From: Herbaspirillum sp. GW103
GTDB lineage: Bacteria; Pseudomonadota; Gammaproteobacteria; Burkholderiales; Burkholderiaceae_D
Assembly (NCBI RefSeq): GCF_000261365.1
Contig: NZ_AJVC01000004.1
Span: forward strand, 124,001 to 188,000
Direction: 5' to 3'
Length of the DNA: 64,000 nt
Below, piece after piece: positions 54,530-64,000 of this stretch. The notes beneath the pieces are model-generated. The model searched no databases. It was not told where the DNA came from and saw nothing but the letters and a program-made list of their open reading frames with translations. Each line of letters opens with the position of its first letter. The first letter of the stretch is position 1. The position numbers and the translations under genes are program-made.

Positions 54530-55618
54530 TCAGCGCAGGGCCGGGGTCTCCACCTTCACATCGCCGCATTGTGCGCGATGACGCAGGGCGTGATCCATCA
54601 ACACCAGCGCCAGCATGGCTTCGGCAATGGGCGTAGCACGGATGCCCACGCAAGGATCGTGGCGACCGAAGGTTTCCACCGAGATCGGCTGGCCGTTCTT
54701 GTCGATGGACGGGCGCGGCGTGCGAATGCTGGAGGTCGGCTTGATGGCGATGGAGGCCGTGATGTCCTGACCGGTCGAGATGCCGCCCAGGATGCCGCCG
54801 GCATTGTTGCCGACGAAACCTTGCGGGGTCAGCGCATCACCGTGCTCGGAGCCCTTTTGCGCCACCGAAGCGAAACCGGCACCGATCTCCACGCCCTTGA
54901 CGGCATTGATGCCCATGAGCGCATAGGCGATCTCGGCATCGAGCTTGTCGTACAGCGGCTCGCCCAGTCCCACCGGGACGTTCTGCGCCACCACGTCGAT
55001 GCGCGCGCCGATGGAGTCGCCGTCCTTGCGCAGGGCATCCATGTAGTCTTCCAGGCGCCCGACGATGCTGGCGTTGGCGGCGAAGAAGGGGTTGTTGGGC
55101 ACGTGTTCCCAGGATTCGAAGGGAATCGCGATCTCGCCCAGCTGGCTCATGCAGCCCTTGAAGGTGGTGCCATATTTCTCGAACAGCCACTTCTTGGCGA
55201 TGGCCGCCGCACCCACTACCGGAGCGGTCAGGCGCGCCGAGGAACGACCGCCGCCGCGCGGATCGCGGATGCCGTACTTGTGCCAGTAGGTGTAGTCGGC
55301 ATGGCCGGGACGGAAGGTATCGAGGATGTTGCCGTAATCCTTGCTGCGCTGGTCCTGGTTGCGGATCAAGAGCGCAATCGGGGTGCCGGTGGTCTTGCCT
55401 TCGTAGACGCCGGAGAGGATCTCCACCGTATCCGGCTCCTGGCGCTGGGTCACGTGGCGCGAAGTCCCGGGACGGCGGCGATCCAGTTCGGGCTGGATGT
55501 CGGCTTCGGAGAGCGTCATGCCCGGGGGGCAGCCATCGATCACGCAGCCGATGGCCGGGCCGTGGGATTCGCCGAAAGTGGTGACGGTGAAGAGCGTGCC
55601 GAAGGTATTGCCGGACAT
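54530..55618 (-). CDS. aroC: Chorismate synthase
   Basis: The 362-residue FMN-dependent enzyme makes chorismate, the precursor of tryptophan and other aromatics. Family signatures include [18 protein letters not shown] (about residues 16-33), [10 protein letters not shown]-like [12 protein letters not shown] and [29 protein letters not shown]-type sequence lies near the C-terminus. The length equals E. coli AroC (361). It stands downstream of the LplT-PlsC fusion gene with a 96-bp gap. Confidence 0.97.
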   Translation of the reverse strand: MSGNTFGTLFTVTTFGESHGPAIGCVIDGCPPGMTLSEADIQPELDRRRPGTSRHVTQRQEPDTVEILSGVYEGKTTGTPIALLIRNQDQRSKDYGNILDTFRPGHADYTYWHKYGIRDPRGGGRSSARLTAPVVGAAAIAKKWLFEKYGTTFKGCMSQLGEIAIPFESWEHVPNNPFFAANASIVGRLEDYMDALRKDGDSIGARIDVVAQNVPVGLGEPLYDKLDAEIAYALMGINAVKGVEIGAGFASVAQKGSEHGDALTPQGFVGNNAGGILGGISTGQDITASIAIKPTSSIRTPRPSIDKNGQPISVETFGRHDPCVGIRATPIAEAMLALVLMDHALRHRAQCGDVKVETPALR

Positions 55619-55714
55619 GATGGAATTCGCGCAAAAATTGGGGGAAGCCGCGATTCTACCAGCCTCGGGGGCTGCCGACGAGCCGCGCCAGGCGGCGCGC
55701 TCGCCCCGGCAGGC

Positions 55715-57604
55715 TTATTTCCAGTCGCCGCGCAGCACCCTGACCTGCTCCTGCAGGCCCTCCGGGCTGACCGCTGCGGGCGCGATCGGCTCGCCCACCG
55801 CCAGTTCCAGGCGCGAGAACAGTCCGCGCTTGAAGGTGCGCGCCACCGGATTGCTGGGGTCGCGCGAGAACAGGCTGCCCCACAGCCCGCGCAAGGCCAT
55901 GGGCAAGACCGGCACCGGGCTGCGGTCGATGATCTTCTGCACGCCGCCCTTGAAGGGGTTGATCTCGCCATCGCGGGTCAGCTTGCCTTCCGGGAAGATG
56001 CACACCAGCTCCCCTTCATGCAGGGCCTGGGCGATATCGACGAAGGCTTTTTCGGTCAGCCACGGGTCTTCCTTGACCGGTGCAATCGGGATGGCCCGCA
56101 CGTTGCGGAACAGCCAGGACATCACCGGAATCCTGAAGATCTGGTGATCCATCACGAAGCGTACCGGGCGCGGGCTGGCCGCCATGATGGCAATCGCATC
56201 CACGTAGCTGACGTGGTTGCACACCAGCACCGCCGGTCCCTCCTCAGGAATGGCCTGGCCGTTGATGATGCGCACGCGATAGAAGGTATGGATCAGGATC
56301 CATGCCAGGAAGCGGATCAGGAATTCCGGCACCAGCGAGAAGATGTAGACCGCCACCACGCCATTCATGATGGCCGTGGCCAGGAAGATCTGCGGAATGG
56401 TCAGCCCCGCCTTCAACAACACCATCGCCACCAGGGCCGACACCACCATGAAGAGCGCGTTCATGATGTTCATCCCGGCGATGGTGCGGGAGACGTGGGC
56501 CGGGTCGCAGCGGGTCTGGATGAGCGCAAACAGCGGCACGATGTAGAGCCCGCCGAACAGGCCGATGCCCAGGCAATCGACCAGAATGCGCCAGCTGCCG
56601 CCCTGCGCCAGGAAGCCGCCCAGGTCCAGCATGGCCGCTGGAGTGACGTAAGCCTGACTGGCGAAATACAGCTCCAGCCCGAACACCGACAAGCCAATCG
56701 AGCCGAACGGCACCAGCCCGATTTCCACCTTGTGGCCGGAGAGCCGCTCACACAGCAGCGAACCGACGCCGATACCGACCGAGAACACCGCCAGCAGCAG
56801 CACGAAGACACTGTGGTCGCCATGCAGGTAATTCTTCGCGTAGACCGGGAATTGCGCCAGCATGATGGCGCCATAGAACCAGAACCAGGAATTGCCCAAG
56901 AGCGACAGGAACACCGGCCGGTTGCGGCGCGAAAAACCGATGTTGCGCACGGTCTCGGTGAAGGGATTCCAGTTCACCTTCAACTCCGGCACGGGGGCCG
57001 GCGAGAGCGGAATGCGCAGGCTCGCCAGCCAGCCCAGCACGGCAATGCCGATGGTGATGCCGGCCACCAGGTGCAGGCCCCAGGGCTTGTGTACCACCAG
57101 CACCGCGCCCAGGATTTCACCCAGCAGGATGCCGACGAAGGTACCCATCTCGATCAGACCATTGCCGCCCACCAGTTCCTCGCGCCTCAACTGCTGCGGC
57201 AAATAGGCGTATTTCACCGGTCCGAACAGAGTGGAATGGATGCCCATGCCGACCACTGCGGCAATGAGCAGCCACAGGTGATGCGTCATCCAGCCATAGG
57301 CGGCGATGCCCATGATGGCGATTTCGAGCAGCTTCACGAAGCGCGCCACCCTGCCCTTTTCCAGCTTGTCGGCCAGCTGGCCGGAGGTGGCCGAGAACAG
57401 GAAGAACGGCAGGATGAACAAACCCGGAATGAGGTTGTTGAGCAGGCCCGGATCCATGTCCGTCCACGCCAGCGCGTCATAGGTGAGGATGGTCAGCAGC
57501 GCCGTCTTGAACACGTTGTCATTCAGGGCGCCGAGGAACTGGGTCCAGAAGAAGGGAGCGAAGCGCCGTTGAGTGAAAAGCGTGAACTGGCTGTTCTTTT
57601 GCAT
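55715..57604 (-). CDS. LplT-like MFS transporter fused to a PlsC-type acyltransferase
   Basis: The 629-residue protein has two modules. Residues 1 to about 410 form a 12-helix MFS domain like lysophospholipid flippase LplT (FFWTQFLGALNDNVFK at the start). Residues of about 430-629 are a 1-acylglycerol-3-phosphate acyltransferase domain with the catalytic motif NHVSYVD (HxxxxD) and FPEGKLTRDG. In E. coli, LplT and the Aas acyltransferase/acyl-ACP synthetase recycle lysophospholipids; here flippase and acyltransferase are fused while the AMP-binding acyl-ACP synthetase part is absent. The ATG at 57604 is used; a TTG two codons earlier is possible. Confidence 0.88.
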   Translation of the reverse strand: MQKNSQFTLFTQRRFAPFFWTQFLGALNDNVFKTALLTILTYDALAWTDMDPGLLNNLIPGLFILPFFLFSATSGQLADKLEKGRVARFVKLLEIAIMGIAAYGWMTHHLWLLIAAVVGMGIHSTLFGPVKYAYLPQQLRREELVGGNGLIEMGTFVGILLGEILGAVLVVHKPWGLHLVAGITIGIAVLGWLASLRIPLSPAPVPELKVNWNPFTETVRNIGFSRRNRPVFLSLLGNSWFWFYGAIMLAQFPVYAKNYLHGDHSVFVLLLAVFSVGIGVGSLLCERLSGHKVEIGLVPFGSIGLSVFGLELYFASQAYVTPAAMLDLGGFLAQGGSWRILVDCLGIGLFGGLYIVPLFALIQTRCDPAHVSRTIAGMNIMNALFMVVSALVAMVLLKAGLTIPQIFLATAIMNGVVAVYIFSLVPEFLIRFLAWILIHTFYRVRIINGQAIPEEGPAVLVCNHVSYVDAIAIMAASPRPVRFVMDHQIFRIPVMSWLFRNVRAIPIAPVKEDPWLTEKAFVDIAQALHEGELVCIFPEGKLTRDGEINPFKGGVQKIIDRSPVPVLPMALRGLWGSLFSRDPSNPVARTFKRGLFSRLELAVGEPIAPAAVSPEGLQEQVRVLRGDWK

Positions 57605-57693
57605 GGGCAATCAGGTGAGGGAGAAAGCGGGCAGCCTACGCTGCATCAGACAGGATTGACAACAACACCAAAGGGCAGGAAGCGCGGAACAAT

Positions 57694-57717
57694 AAAAAAC
57701 CGCTCCAGCAGGAACGG
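57694..57717 (-). terminator. Terminator after the CBS-domain gene
   Basis: On minus, CCGTTCC (57717-57711) pairs with GGAGCGG (57706-57700) with one G-T pair and a 4-nt loop, followed by six T residues (57699-57694). Confidence 0.78.
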
Positions 57718-57774
57718 TCATGACAGCGCCGCCTGCACCGGGCAGGCGGGGACTCCCGGAGCAACACCAGGGGC

Positions 57775-58236
57775 TCAGCTGTTGCCTTCGCGCTCTTCTT
57801 CCTCGGCCGGCCAGTCGCGGATGTAGGCCTTGAGCATCTTGTTCTCGAAGCCCTGCGCATCCAGCACCGCCTTGGCCACGTCGTAGAAGGACATCACGCC
57901 CAGCACCGTGCGCGCCTCCATCACCGGCACGTAGCGCGCGTGTTTTTCCAGCATGATGCGGCGCACTTCGTTGAGGTCGGTATCGGGGGTCACGGTGATG
58001 GGCGCATCGTTCATGTGCTTGCGCACGGTCGAACCGCCCAGCTCGCCACCGTTCTTGTGCAGCGTCAGCAGCACTTCGCGGAAGGTCAGCATGCCGACCA
58101 GGTCGCCGTATTCCATGACGACCAGCGAGCCGATGTCTTTCTCGGCCATGGCGGCCACGGCCTCCTGAATCGGGGTATCCGGCGTGACGGTGAAGAGGAT
58201 GTTGCCTTTGACCTTGAGGATTTCAGAGACTTTCAT
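57775..58236 (-). CDS. Tandem CBS-domain protein
   Basis: The 153-residue cytoplasmic protein consists of two CBS domains, about residues 1-62 and 72-133, each with the typical strand-helix run (FTVTPDTPIQEAVAAMAEKD and ITVTPDTDLNEVRRIMLEKH). A short acidic tail (AEEEEREGNS) follows. CBS pairs bind adenine nucleotides and usually act as energy or ligand sensors. No catalytic domain is attached and no partner is evident nearby. It has its own terminator and is probably monocistronic. Confidence 0.9.
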   Translation of the reverse strand: MKVSEILKVKGNILFTVTPDTPIQEAVAAMAEKDIGSLVVMEYGDLVGMLTFREVLLTLHKNGGELGGSTVRKHMNDAPITVTPDTDLNEVRRIMLEKHARYVPVMEARTVLGVMSFYDVAKAVLDAQGFENKMLKAYIRDWPAEEEEREGNS

Positions 58237-58550
58237 GATGTCGTCCTGGTTTGGTTATATGAAGCTGTTTTGACTGTAGGCGATGACGCCGGGAAAATCC
58301 AATTCATGGGGGCAACAGGATAACTGATCCTGACCGCAGCCGCTCTGGATGCCTCCTCCACGCCTGCTTTGCAGGAAGGAAAACACATGGTACGGGCAAG
58401 GGCGACATTTGGGCAACCCGCAAAGACGCTGCTGCGCAGTATTTCCATACAGAATTTGCATTTAATAGCTGAAGCTTGCTTCAGCACAAGGATTGCAAAC
58501 GAGCGCGCTGCTGACTAATCTGGAGAGGTCAGGACTCTCCGGAGAAGACC
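58237..58550. other. Divergent intergenic region between CBS and DUF962 genes
   Basis: No gene was seen in these 314 bp. Just before the DUF962 gene, GGAGAG (58522-58527) can pair with CTCTCC (58535-58540), ahead of the GGAGAAG ribosome-binding site at 58541-58547. No confident promoter boxes were found. Confidence 0.5.
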
Positions 58551-58871
58551 ATGGCTGCCACCCTGCCCGAACGCCATTACGCCAGTTTCAGCGAGTTCTA
58601 TCCGACCTACCTGAGCGAGCACGCGCACCGGGTCAACCGGCAGCTGCATTTCCTCGGGTCGACGCTGGCGCTGCTGAGCCTGTTGCTGCTGCTGATCACG
58701 CATCAGTGGTGGTGGCTGGCGGTGGCACTGTTCTGCGGCTACGGTTTTGCCTGGGTCGGGCATTTCATGGTGGAGAAGAACCAGCCGGCCACCTTCCGTC
58801 ATCCGGTCTATTCCTTCATGGGGGATTGGGTGATGTACTGGCAAATGCTGACCGGACAAGTCTCGTTTTAG
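58551..58871 (+). CDS. DUF962 / Mpo1-like small membrane protein
   Basis: The 106-residue protein has the DUF962 signature: FSEFYPTYLSEH at the start, NRQLHFLGSTLALL, then GYGFAWVGHFMVEKNQPATF and a C-terminal SFMGDWVMYW. Three or more hydrophobic segments suggest an inner-membrane protein. The conserved His residues resemble the iron-binding His set of yeast Mpo1, a 2-hydroxy fatty acid dioxygenase. The same activity in bacteria is an inference only. The start is supported by GGAGAAG four bases upstream. Confidence 0.85.
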   Translation: MAATLPERHYASFSEFYPTYLSEHAHRVNRQLHFLGSTLALLSLLLLLITHQWWWLAVALFCGYGFAWVGHFMVEKNQPATFRHPVYSFMGDWVMYWQMLTGQVSF

Positions 58872-58927
58872 AAAACTTCATATCAGAGCCAACATCGGCC
58901 GATCCGGGGGGCTGGTCTCGGGTCGCC

Positions 58928-60310
58928 TCATCTTTCCCACAGGCGCCGCCGCGCTTCCAGCGGTACGGCTGCGTGGGGCATGGCGGCCACGGTCGCCGCG
59001 ACCTCCTGCTCGGCCTCCCGGCCAGCCTGGCAATACTGTTGCAGCGATTGCCCCAGCACGGTATTGATGGCTTCTTCCACCCGGCTCACCAGGGCTTCTT
59101 CCTCACCGGCCTGGGCCAGTACCGCCGGGTCGAACACGAACAGGCGATACACCCGCGCCAGCTGGATGGTGCCGGGATTGGCCACCAGCGTCCAGCGGTC
59201 CATGTCATCGGTAATGCGGCGGTTCCAGCCGCGACGGTTGCGGCTGTCCGCATCGGGCTTGACCGAAGCCACCCAGCCCTCTTCGCTCATGCGGGACAGG
59301 AGTTGCTGCAGCTCGCCCAGGCCCAGCCTGGTGGCGCGGCGCACCTCATCCATGCTGACCACGGCGGACTCCACGCCCACCCGCGCCGCATGCAGGAATT
59401 TCAGGACCTTGACCGCATCGATGAATTCCGCGCCCGGTGAGGGCACGTGCCACCAGCGCTCATAACGCACCACTGGCAATGCTGCCGTGAGCAGTGCACC
59501 GAAGAGGGTGATCATCCACATCATGTAGATCCACACCAGGAAGATCGGCAGCACCGCCACCGTGCCATAGACCATGGTGTAGGTCGGGAACTGCAGGATG
59601 TAGGCGGCGAAGAGCCGCTTGGCGATTTCCAGGCCGATACCGGCCAACAGGCCGCCGGCGGCCGCATCGCGCCAGTCCACGGTCTGGTTGGGCACGGTGC
59701 TGTAGAGCAGCGTGTAGGCCAGCGTGGAGAACATCAGCGAGACCAGGGTATAGAAGCTCGCCCCCAGCCACGGCAGGCTTCTGACGGCGCCGCCGGTGGC
59801 GCTTGAAAGATACGAGGTCACGCTGATGGAAACCCCGATCAGCAACGGCCCCAGCGTGATGATGGCCCAGTACACCAGCACCCGCTGTACCAGCGGACGC
59901 GACTTCTTGACGCGCCAGATCTGGTTGAACACGCTCTCGATGGTGGACATGGTCAAGACCGACGTCAGGATCAGCAGCACCCCGCCCACGGCCGAGATGC
60001 GCGCCGACTTGGCGGCGAACTGGTTCAGGTAGCCGAGAATGGTGTTGGCTACGCCCTTGGGCATGAGATTGTCGACGAAATAGGCTTCCAGCGAGGCACG
60101 GAAGGTCGAGAACAGCGGGAAGGCCGTAAACAGCGCCAGCGCGATGGTCAGCATCGGCACCAGCGAGAGGATGGTGGTAAAGGTCAGGCTGCCGGCCACT
60201 TGCGGCAGGCGGTCCTCGCGCCATCGCCGGCCGGCGAAGCGCAACAGGTCGCTCAACTGCTCACGGGTCAGACCACGCATACGGGACAAGGAAAAACGCA
60301 AAGAAGACAT
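58928..60310 (-). CDS. YihY/BrkB-family inner-membrane protein
   Basis: The 460-residue protein has about six transmembrane helices in its first 290 residues and a soluble C-terminal extension of about 170 residues. Family segments are LPQVAGSLTFTTILSLVPMLTI, IESVFNQIWRVKKSRP and YGTVAVLPIFLVWIYMMW. The C-terminal part shows a winged-helix-like stretch (LGELQQLLSRMSEEGWV). Former annotation as RNase BN is known to be wrong for this family; the function is unclear. ATG 60310 is chosen; ATG 60280 is possible. Confidence 0.88.
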   Translation of the reverse strand: MSSLRFSLSRMRGLTREQLSDLLRFAGRRWREDRLPQVAGSLTFTTILSLVPMLTIALALFTAFPLFSTFRASLEAYFVDNLMPKGVANTILGYLNQFAAKSARISAVGGVLLILTSVLTMSTIESVFNQIWRVKKSRPLVQRVLVYWAIITLGPLLIGVSISVTSYLSSATGGAVRSLPWLGASFYTLVSLMFSTLAYTLLYSTVPNQTVDWRDAAAGGLLAGIGLEIAKRLFAAYILQFPTYTMVYGTVAVLPIFLVWIYMMWMITLFGALLTAALPVVRYERWWHVPSPGAEFIDAVKVLKFLHAARVGVESAVVSMDEVRRATRLGLGELQQLLSRMSEEGWVASVKPDADSRNRRGWNRRITDDMDRWTLVANPGTIQLARVYRLFVFDPAVLAQAGEEEALVSRVEEAINTVLGQSLQQYCQAGREAEQEVAATVAAMPHAAVPLEARRRLWER

Positions 60311-60499
60311 CCGTTCGACTTCAGCGGGGAACGCCACATCAGCAGATGCGCCGCCCCATCGGGGTTGAATCACGCCGCATGACGGCAAGTTTGGCGATTA
60401 TCGCCCAAGCGGGCGGCAAAATCCCGCAAAAACGCACAGGGGGAAGAAAGTTTCTGCTTCCCCTTGGTGTAGATGAAGTACAGATGAAGAAAAAGCTGA

Positions 60500-61587
<1,088 letters not shown>

Positions 61588-61607
61588 GCTCCTCTGTCCC
61601 GACCAAG

Positions 61608-61630
61608 GCGCGCCACTCAAGGTGGCGCGC
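61608..61630 (+). promoter_or_regulatory. GC-rich hairpin at the FAD-dehydrogenase start
   Basis: GCGCGCCAC (61608-61616) pairs perfectly with GTGGCGCGC (61622-61630), loop TCAAG, ending 10 nt before ATG 61640. It would bury the AAGGTGG sequence and the GTG at 61622. No T-run follows, so it is not a normal terminator. Confidence 0.45.
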
Positions 61631-61639
61631 GCCGCTTTC

Positions 61640-63046
61640 ATGACTGAATTCCTCGATGCCTGCCGGGCCGCCATCGGCGCCGCTCATGTCCTCACCGATG
61701 CTGCCGACACCGCCGGCTACCTGACCGATCAGCGCGGCCGCTACACCGGGCGCGCCCTGGCCGTGTTGCGTCCGGCCGATAGCGCCGAAGTGGCGGCGCT
61801 GGTGCAGCTGTGCGCCCGCCACGCCGTGCCGCTGGTGCCGCAAGGCGGCAATACCGGCCTGGTGCTGGGCAGCGTGCCCGACCAGCAGGGCAATGCCGTG
61901 GTGCTGTCGCTGCGCCGCCTGAACCGCATCCGCGCGGTCGACCCGGTCAACAATACGATGACGGTGGAAGCCGGTTGCGTGCTGCAACACCTGCAGGAGC
62001 AGGCGGCGGCGGTGCAGCGTCTGTTCCCGCTGTCGCTGGCGGCCGAAGGCAGTTGCACCATCGGCGGCAATCTCTCCACCAATGCCGGCGGCACCGGCGT
62101 GCTGCGCTATGGCAACACGCGCGAACTGTGCCTGGGGCTGGAAGTGGTCACGGCCGCGGGCGAAGTCATGAGCAGCCTCAAGGGCCTGCGCAAGGACAAT
62201 ACCGGCTACGACCTGCGCGACCTCTTCATCGGCGCCGAAGGTACGCTGGGCATCATCACCGCTGCCGTGCTCAAATTGTTCCCGCAACCGCGCGCGCAAT
62301 TGACTGCCCTGGTGGCGCTGCAGACCCCGGCGCAGGCCTTGCAGCTGTTGCAGCGGGCGCAAGCGCGTTGCGGCTCGGCGCTCACCGGTTTCGAACTGAT
62401 GTCGCACTTCTGCCTGCAGCTGGTCTGCAAGCATTTCCCCGAGCAGCGCCTGCCCTTTGCGCAGGCGCATCCGCAATACGTCCTGCTGGAACTGTCGGAC
62501 AACGAATCCGAAGAACACGCCCGCACCCTCTTCGAAACCCTGATCGGCGAGGCCCTCGACGAGGGGCTGGTCGACGATGCCGTGATCGCCGCCTCGCTGG
62601 CGCAATCCCGGGCGCTGTGGCGACTGCGCGAAAGCATCTCGATGGCGCAGGCGCATGAAGGCAAGAACATCAAGCACGACATCTCGGTGCCGATCTCGCG
62701 CATCGCCGACTTCATGGAAGTGACCGACGCCCTGGTGCAGGAGACGGCGCCGGGTTGCCGCATGGTCAGTTTCGGCCACCTGGGCGATGGCAACCTGCAC
62801 TACAACGTCTCGCCGCCGCTGGGCGTGGCCGATGCCGACTTTCTGGCGCGCCAGGGCGACATCAACCGCGTGGTGCATGACAGCGTGGACCGCTTCGGCG
62901 GCTCGATCTCGGCAGAGCACGGATTGGGGGCCTTGAAGCGCGAGGAAATCCTGCGCTACAAGTCGCCGGTGGAATTGCGCCTGATGCGCGCCATCAAGCA
63001 GGCGCTGGACCCGCAGCACCTGATGAATCCGGGCAAGGTGCTGTGA
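61640..63046 (+). CDS. FAD-linked D-2-hydroxyacid dehydrogenase (D2HGDH/GlcD type)
   Basis: The 468-residue flavoprotein of the vanillyl-alcohol-oxidase family has an FAD-binding PCMH domain (about residues 35-215, with PQGGNTGLVLGSVP and AAEGSCTIGGNLSTNAGG). The FAD-oxidase C-terminal domain contains GHLGDGNLHYNVS and ISAEHGLGALKREE, the metal- and substrate-binding segments typical of D-2-hydroxyglutarate and D-lactate dehydrogenases. The exact substrate (D-2-hydroxyglutarate, D-lactate or glycolate) cannot be fixed. ATG 61640 is chosen; GTG 61622 is an in-frame alternative inside a hairpin. It lies 52 bp after the DUF2069 gene. Confidence 0.9.
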   Translation: MTEFLDACRAAIGAAHVLTDAADTAGYLTDQRGRYTGRALAVLRPADSAEVAALVQLCARHAVPLVPQGGNTGLVLGSVPDQQGNAVVLSLRRLNRIRAVDPVNNTMTVEAGCVLQHLQEQAAAVQRLFPLSLAAEGSCTIGGNLSTNAGGTGVLRYGNTRELCLGLEVVTAAGEVMSSLKGLRKDNTGYDLRDLFIGAEGTLGIITAAVLKLFPQPRAQLTALVALQTPAQALQLLQRAQARCGSALTGFELMSHFCLQLVCKHFPEQRLPFAQAHPQYVLLELSDNESEEHARTLFETLIGEALDEGLVDDAVIAASLAQSRALWRLRESISMAQAHEGKNIKHDISVPISRIADFMEVTDALVQETAPGCRMVSFGHLGDGNLHYNVSPPLGVADADFLARQGDINRVVHDSVDRFGGSISAEHGLGALKREEILRYKSPVELRLMRAIKQALDPQHLMNPGKVL

Positions 63047-63080
63047 GGCCCGTTTGACGCACTCGTCAGGCACGCACAAC

Positions 63081-63111
63081 AAAAAGGGACGGACGCCACT
63101 ACTAGCCGTCC
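63081..63111 (-). terminator. Probable terminator between convergent genes
   Basis: GGACGG (63087-63092) pairs with CCGTCC (63106-63111). On minus a TTTTT run follows (63085-63081), fitting termination of the EAL gene, whose stop is 133 bp upstream. Confidence 0.55.
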
Positions 63112-63243
63112 GCCCCAACCTCCCCCTCAGGAGCCTGCCTGAAACGCTGGCCTGCCTTGCGTTTCCCCATGTCGTGATCTTTGCATCAAGCTCGCTTTTC
63201 CAATCCGAGGAATAGCAGGCGATGCCACGGCCAATTTGTGAAT

Positions 63244-64000
63244 TCAGGCCGCCGTCTTGTGCTGCGCGTGCTCCGTGGGCAGCCTCGTCTGGTCCTGGGT
63301 CTGCTCGCGCATGGTCTGCAAGAACAGGTCCGGCGCCATCGGTCGTCCCAGCAGATAGCCCTGCAGGGCGTCGCATCCGGCCTCATGCAGGAACTGCTGC
63401 TGGCGCTCGGTCTCCACGCCTTCGGCCACGATACGCAGGTTCAGTGTGCGGCCCAGGGCGACGATGGCCGAGACAATGGCGGCATCCTCGGTGCCTTCGC
63501 TGAGATCGCGCACGAAACCGCGATCGATCTTCAATTCATTGGCCGGCAGGCGCTTCAGGTACAGCAGGCTGGAATAGCCGGTACCGAAATCATCGATGGA
63601 AATCTCCACGCCCAGGTCGGCGATCTTCTGCAGCGTCTGCAGGCTTTGCTCGGTATTGCTCATGGCCGTCGATTCGGTCACCTCCAGCGTCAGGCTCGAA
63701 GGCGGCAGCTGGTGTTTCTCCAGCGCAGCGCACACCACCTTCAGCAGATGCGGATCGGCAAACTGCACCGGCGACAGGTTGACGGCGATCTTCCAGTGCG
63801 TGTAACCCAGGGCCAGCCACTCGTGCATCTGGCGACAGGCTTCATCCAGCACCCATGCGCCGATCGGGATGATGAGGCCGGAGCGCTCGGCCAGGCCGAT
63901 GAATTCATCCGGCCCCACCAGTCCGCGCTGCGGATGCTGCCAGCGCAACAGCGCCTCGGCGCCCAGCACCGGGCCATCGGGCAGGCTGAACTTGGGCTGG
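63244..64000 (-). CDS. EAL-domain cyclic-di-GMP phosphodiesterase, C-terminal part (cut by window edge)
   Basis: The frame is open to the right edge (first full codon at 63999), so only the EAL domain and tail of about 252 residues are visible; sensory or GGDEF domains may lie upstream outside the window. Catalytic residues for c-di-GMP hydrolysis are present: GAEALLRWQHP (the EAL motif), NLSPVQF (Asn), LEVTES (Glu), IDDFGTGYSSL (double Asp), ELKIDRGFV (Lys) and VAEGVET (Glu). The domain should therefore be active. It ends with a Gln/Thr-rich tail. The gene converges on the FAD-dehydrogenase gene. Confidence 0.94.
   Translation of the reverse strand, partial: QPKFSLPDGPVLGAEALLRWQHPQRGLVGPDEFIGLAERSGLIIPIGAWVLDEACRQMHEWLALGYTHWKIAVNLSPVQFADPHLLKVVCAALEKHQLPPSSLTLEVTESTAMSNTEQSLQTLQKIADLGVEISIDDFGTGYSSLLYLKRLPANELKIDRGFVRDLSEGTEDAAIVSAIVALGRTLNLRIVAEGVETERQQQFLHEAGCDALQGYLLGRPMAPDLFLQTMREQTQDQTRLPTEHAQHKTAA

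Noticed and set aside
54410-57826. A plus-strand open frame of 1138 codons opposite aroC and the LplT-PlsC gene
   Set aside because: It is antisense to two well-supported genes, is rich in His, Arg, Gln and Gly as expected for a reversed GC-rich frame, and has no domain or ribosome-binding site.

Overview
The window reads as a contiguous piece of a GC-rich beta-proteobacterial chromosome. The conserved run purF-cvpA-dedD-folC-accD-trpABF-truA-fimV-asd-leuB-leuD-leuC is typical of Burkholderiales. The proteins look most like Oxalobacteraceae of the Herbaspirillum type, which is recognition from memory and not a database result. No rRNA, tRNA, insertion sequence, prophage or CRISPR array was seen.

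Layout. 1-1100: 3' part of a LysR-type regulator, then 48-bp tandem repeats and hairpins. 1529-9634: a purine-use block with an AzgA-type purine permease, xanthine dehydrogenase xdhA-xdhB, the cofactor-insertion factor xdhC and guanine deaminase guaD, closed by a strong terminator. It supports uptake of purine bases, deamination of guanine to xanthine and oxidation of hypoxanthine/xanthine to urate. A nested stem structure lies between permease and xdhA. 9796-11245: an accessory two-gene module, an MqsR-like toxin and a Zn-finger/HTH/Panacea antitoxin. 11252-16506: a TetR repressor divergent from a tripartite EmrAB-type efflux operon, with a promoter/operator overlap between them. 16905-22634: mutS, a secreted degenerate metallophosphoesterase, slyD (minus) and a roxA-type ribosomal oxygenase.

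22957-33406: a small Ala-rich lipoprotein, then mostly minus-strand housekeeping genes: dapA-bamC-MBL hydrolase, yciO-M50 protease-trpS, and patatin-alpha/beta hydrolase-rnm-htpX. 33673-34269 is a LOG-family gene on plus. 34395-53299 is the long minus-strand biosynthetic block. Terminators cut it into leuC-ecn-leuD-leuB-asd, fimV, truA-trpF-trpB-trpA, accD, and folC-dedD-cvpA-purF plus a PLP sulfhydrylase-like gene. It covers leucine, the aspartate branch, tryptophan, malonyl-CoA, folate and purine synthesis. 53534-64000 holds an M48 lipoprotein protease, aroC, an LplT-PlsC fusion, a CBS protein, a DUF962 protein, a YihY/BrkB protein, wrbA-DUF2069, an FAD-linked 2-hydroxyacid dehydrogenase and the 3' part of an EAL phosphodiesterase gene.

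The most unusual signals are the Panacea toxin-antitoxin module with its duplicated ribosome-binding-site/start unit and paired palindromes; two genes whose perfect TATAAT box sits exactly 7 nt before the ATG, suggesting leaderless mRNAs; a candidate structured RNA upstream of xdhA; a Cys quartet in TrpS; and a phosphoesterase-fold protein that has lost its metal ligands.
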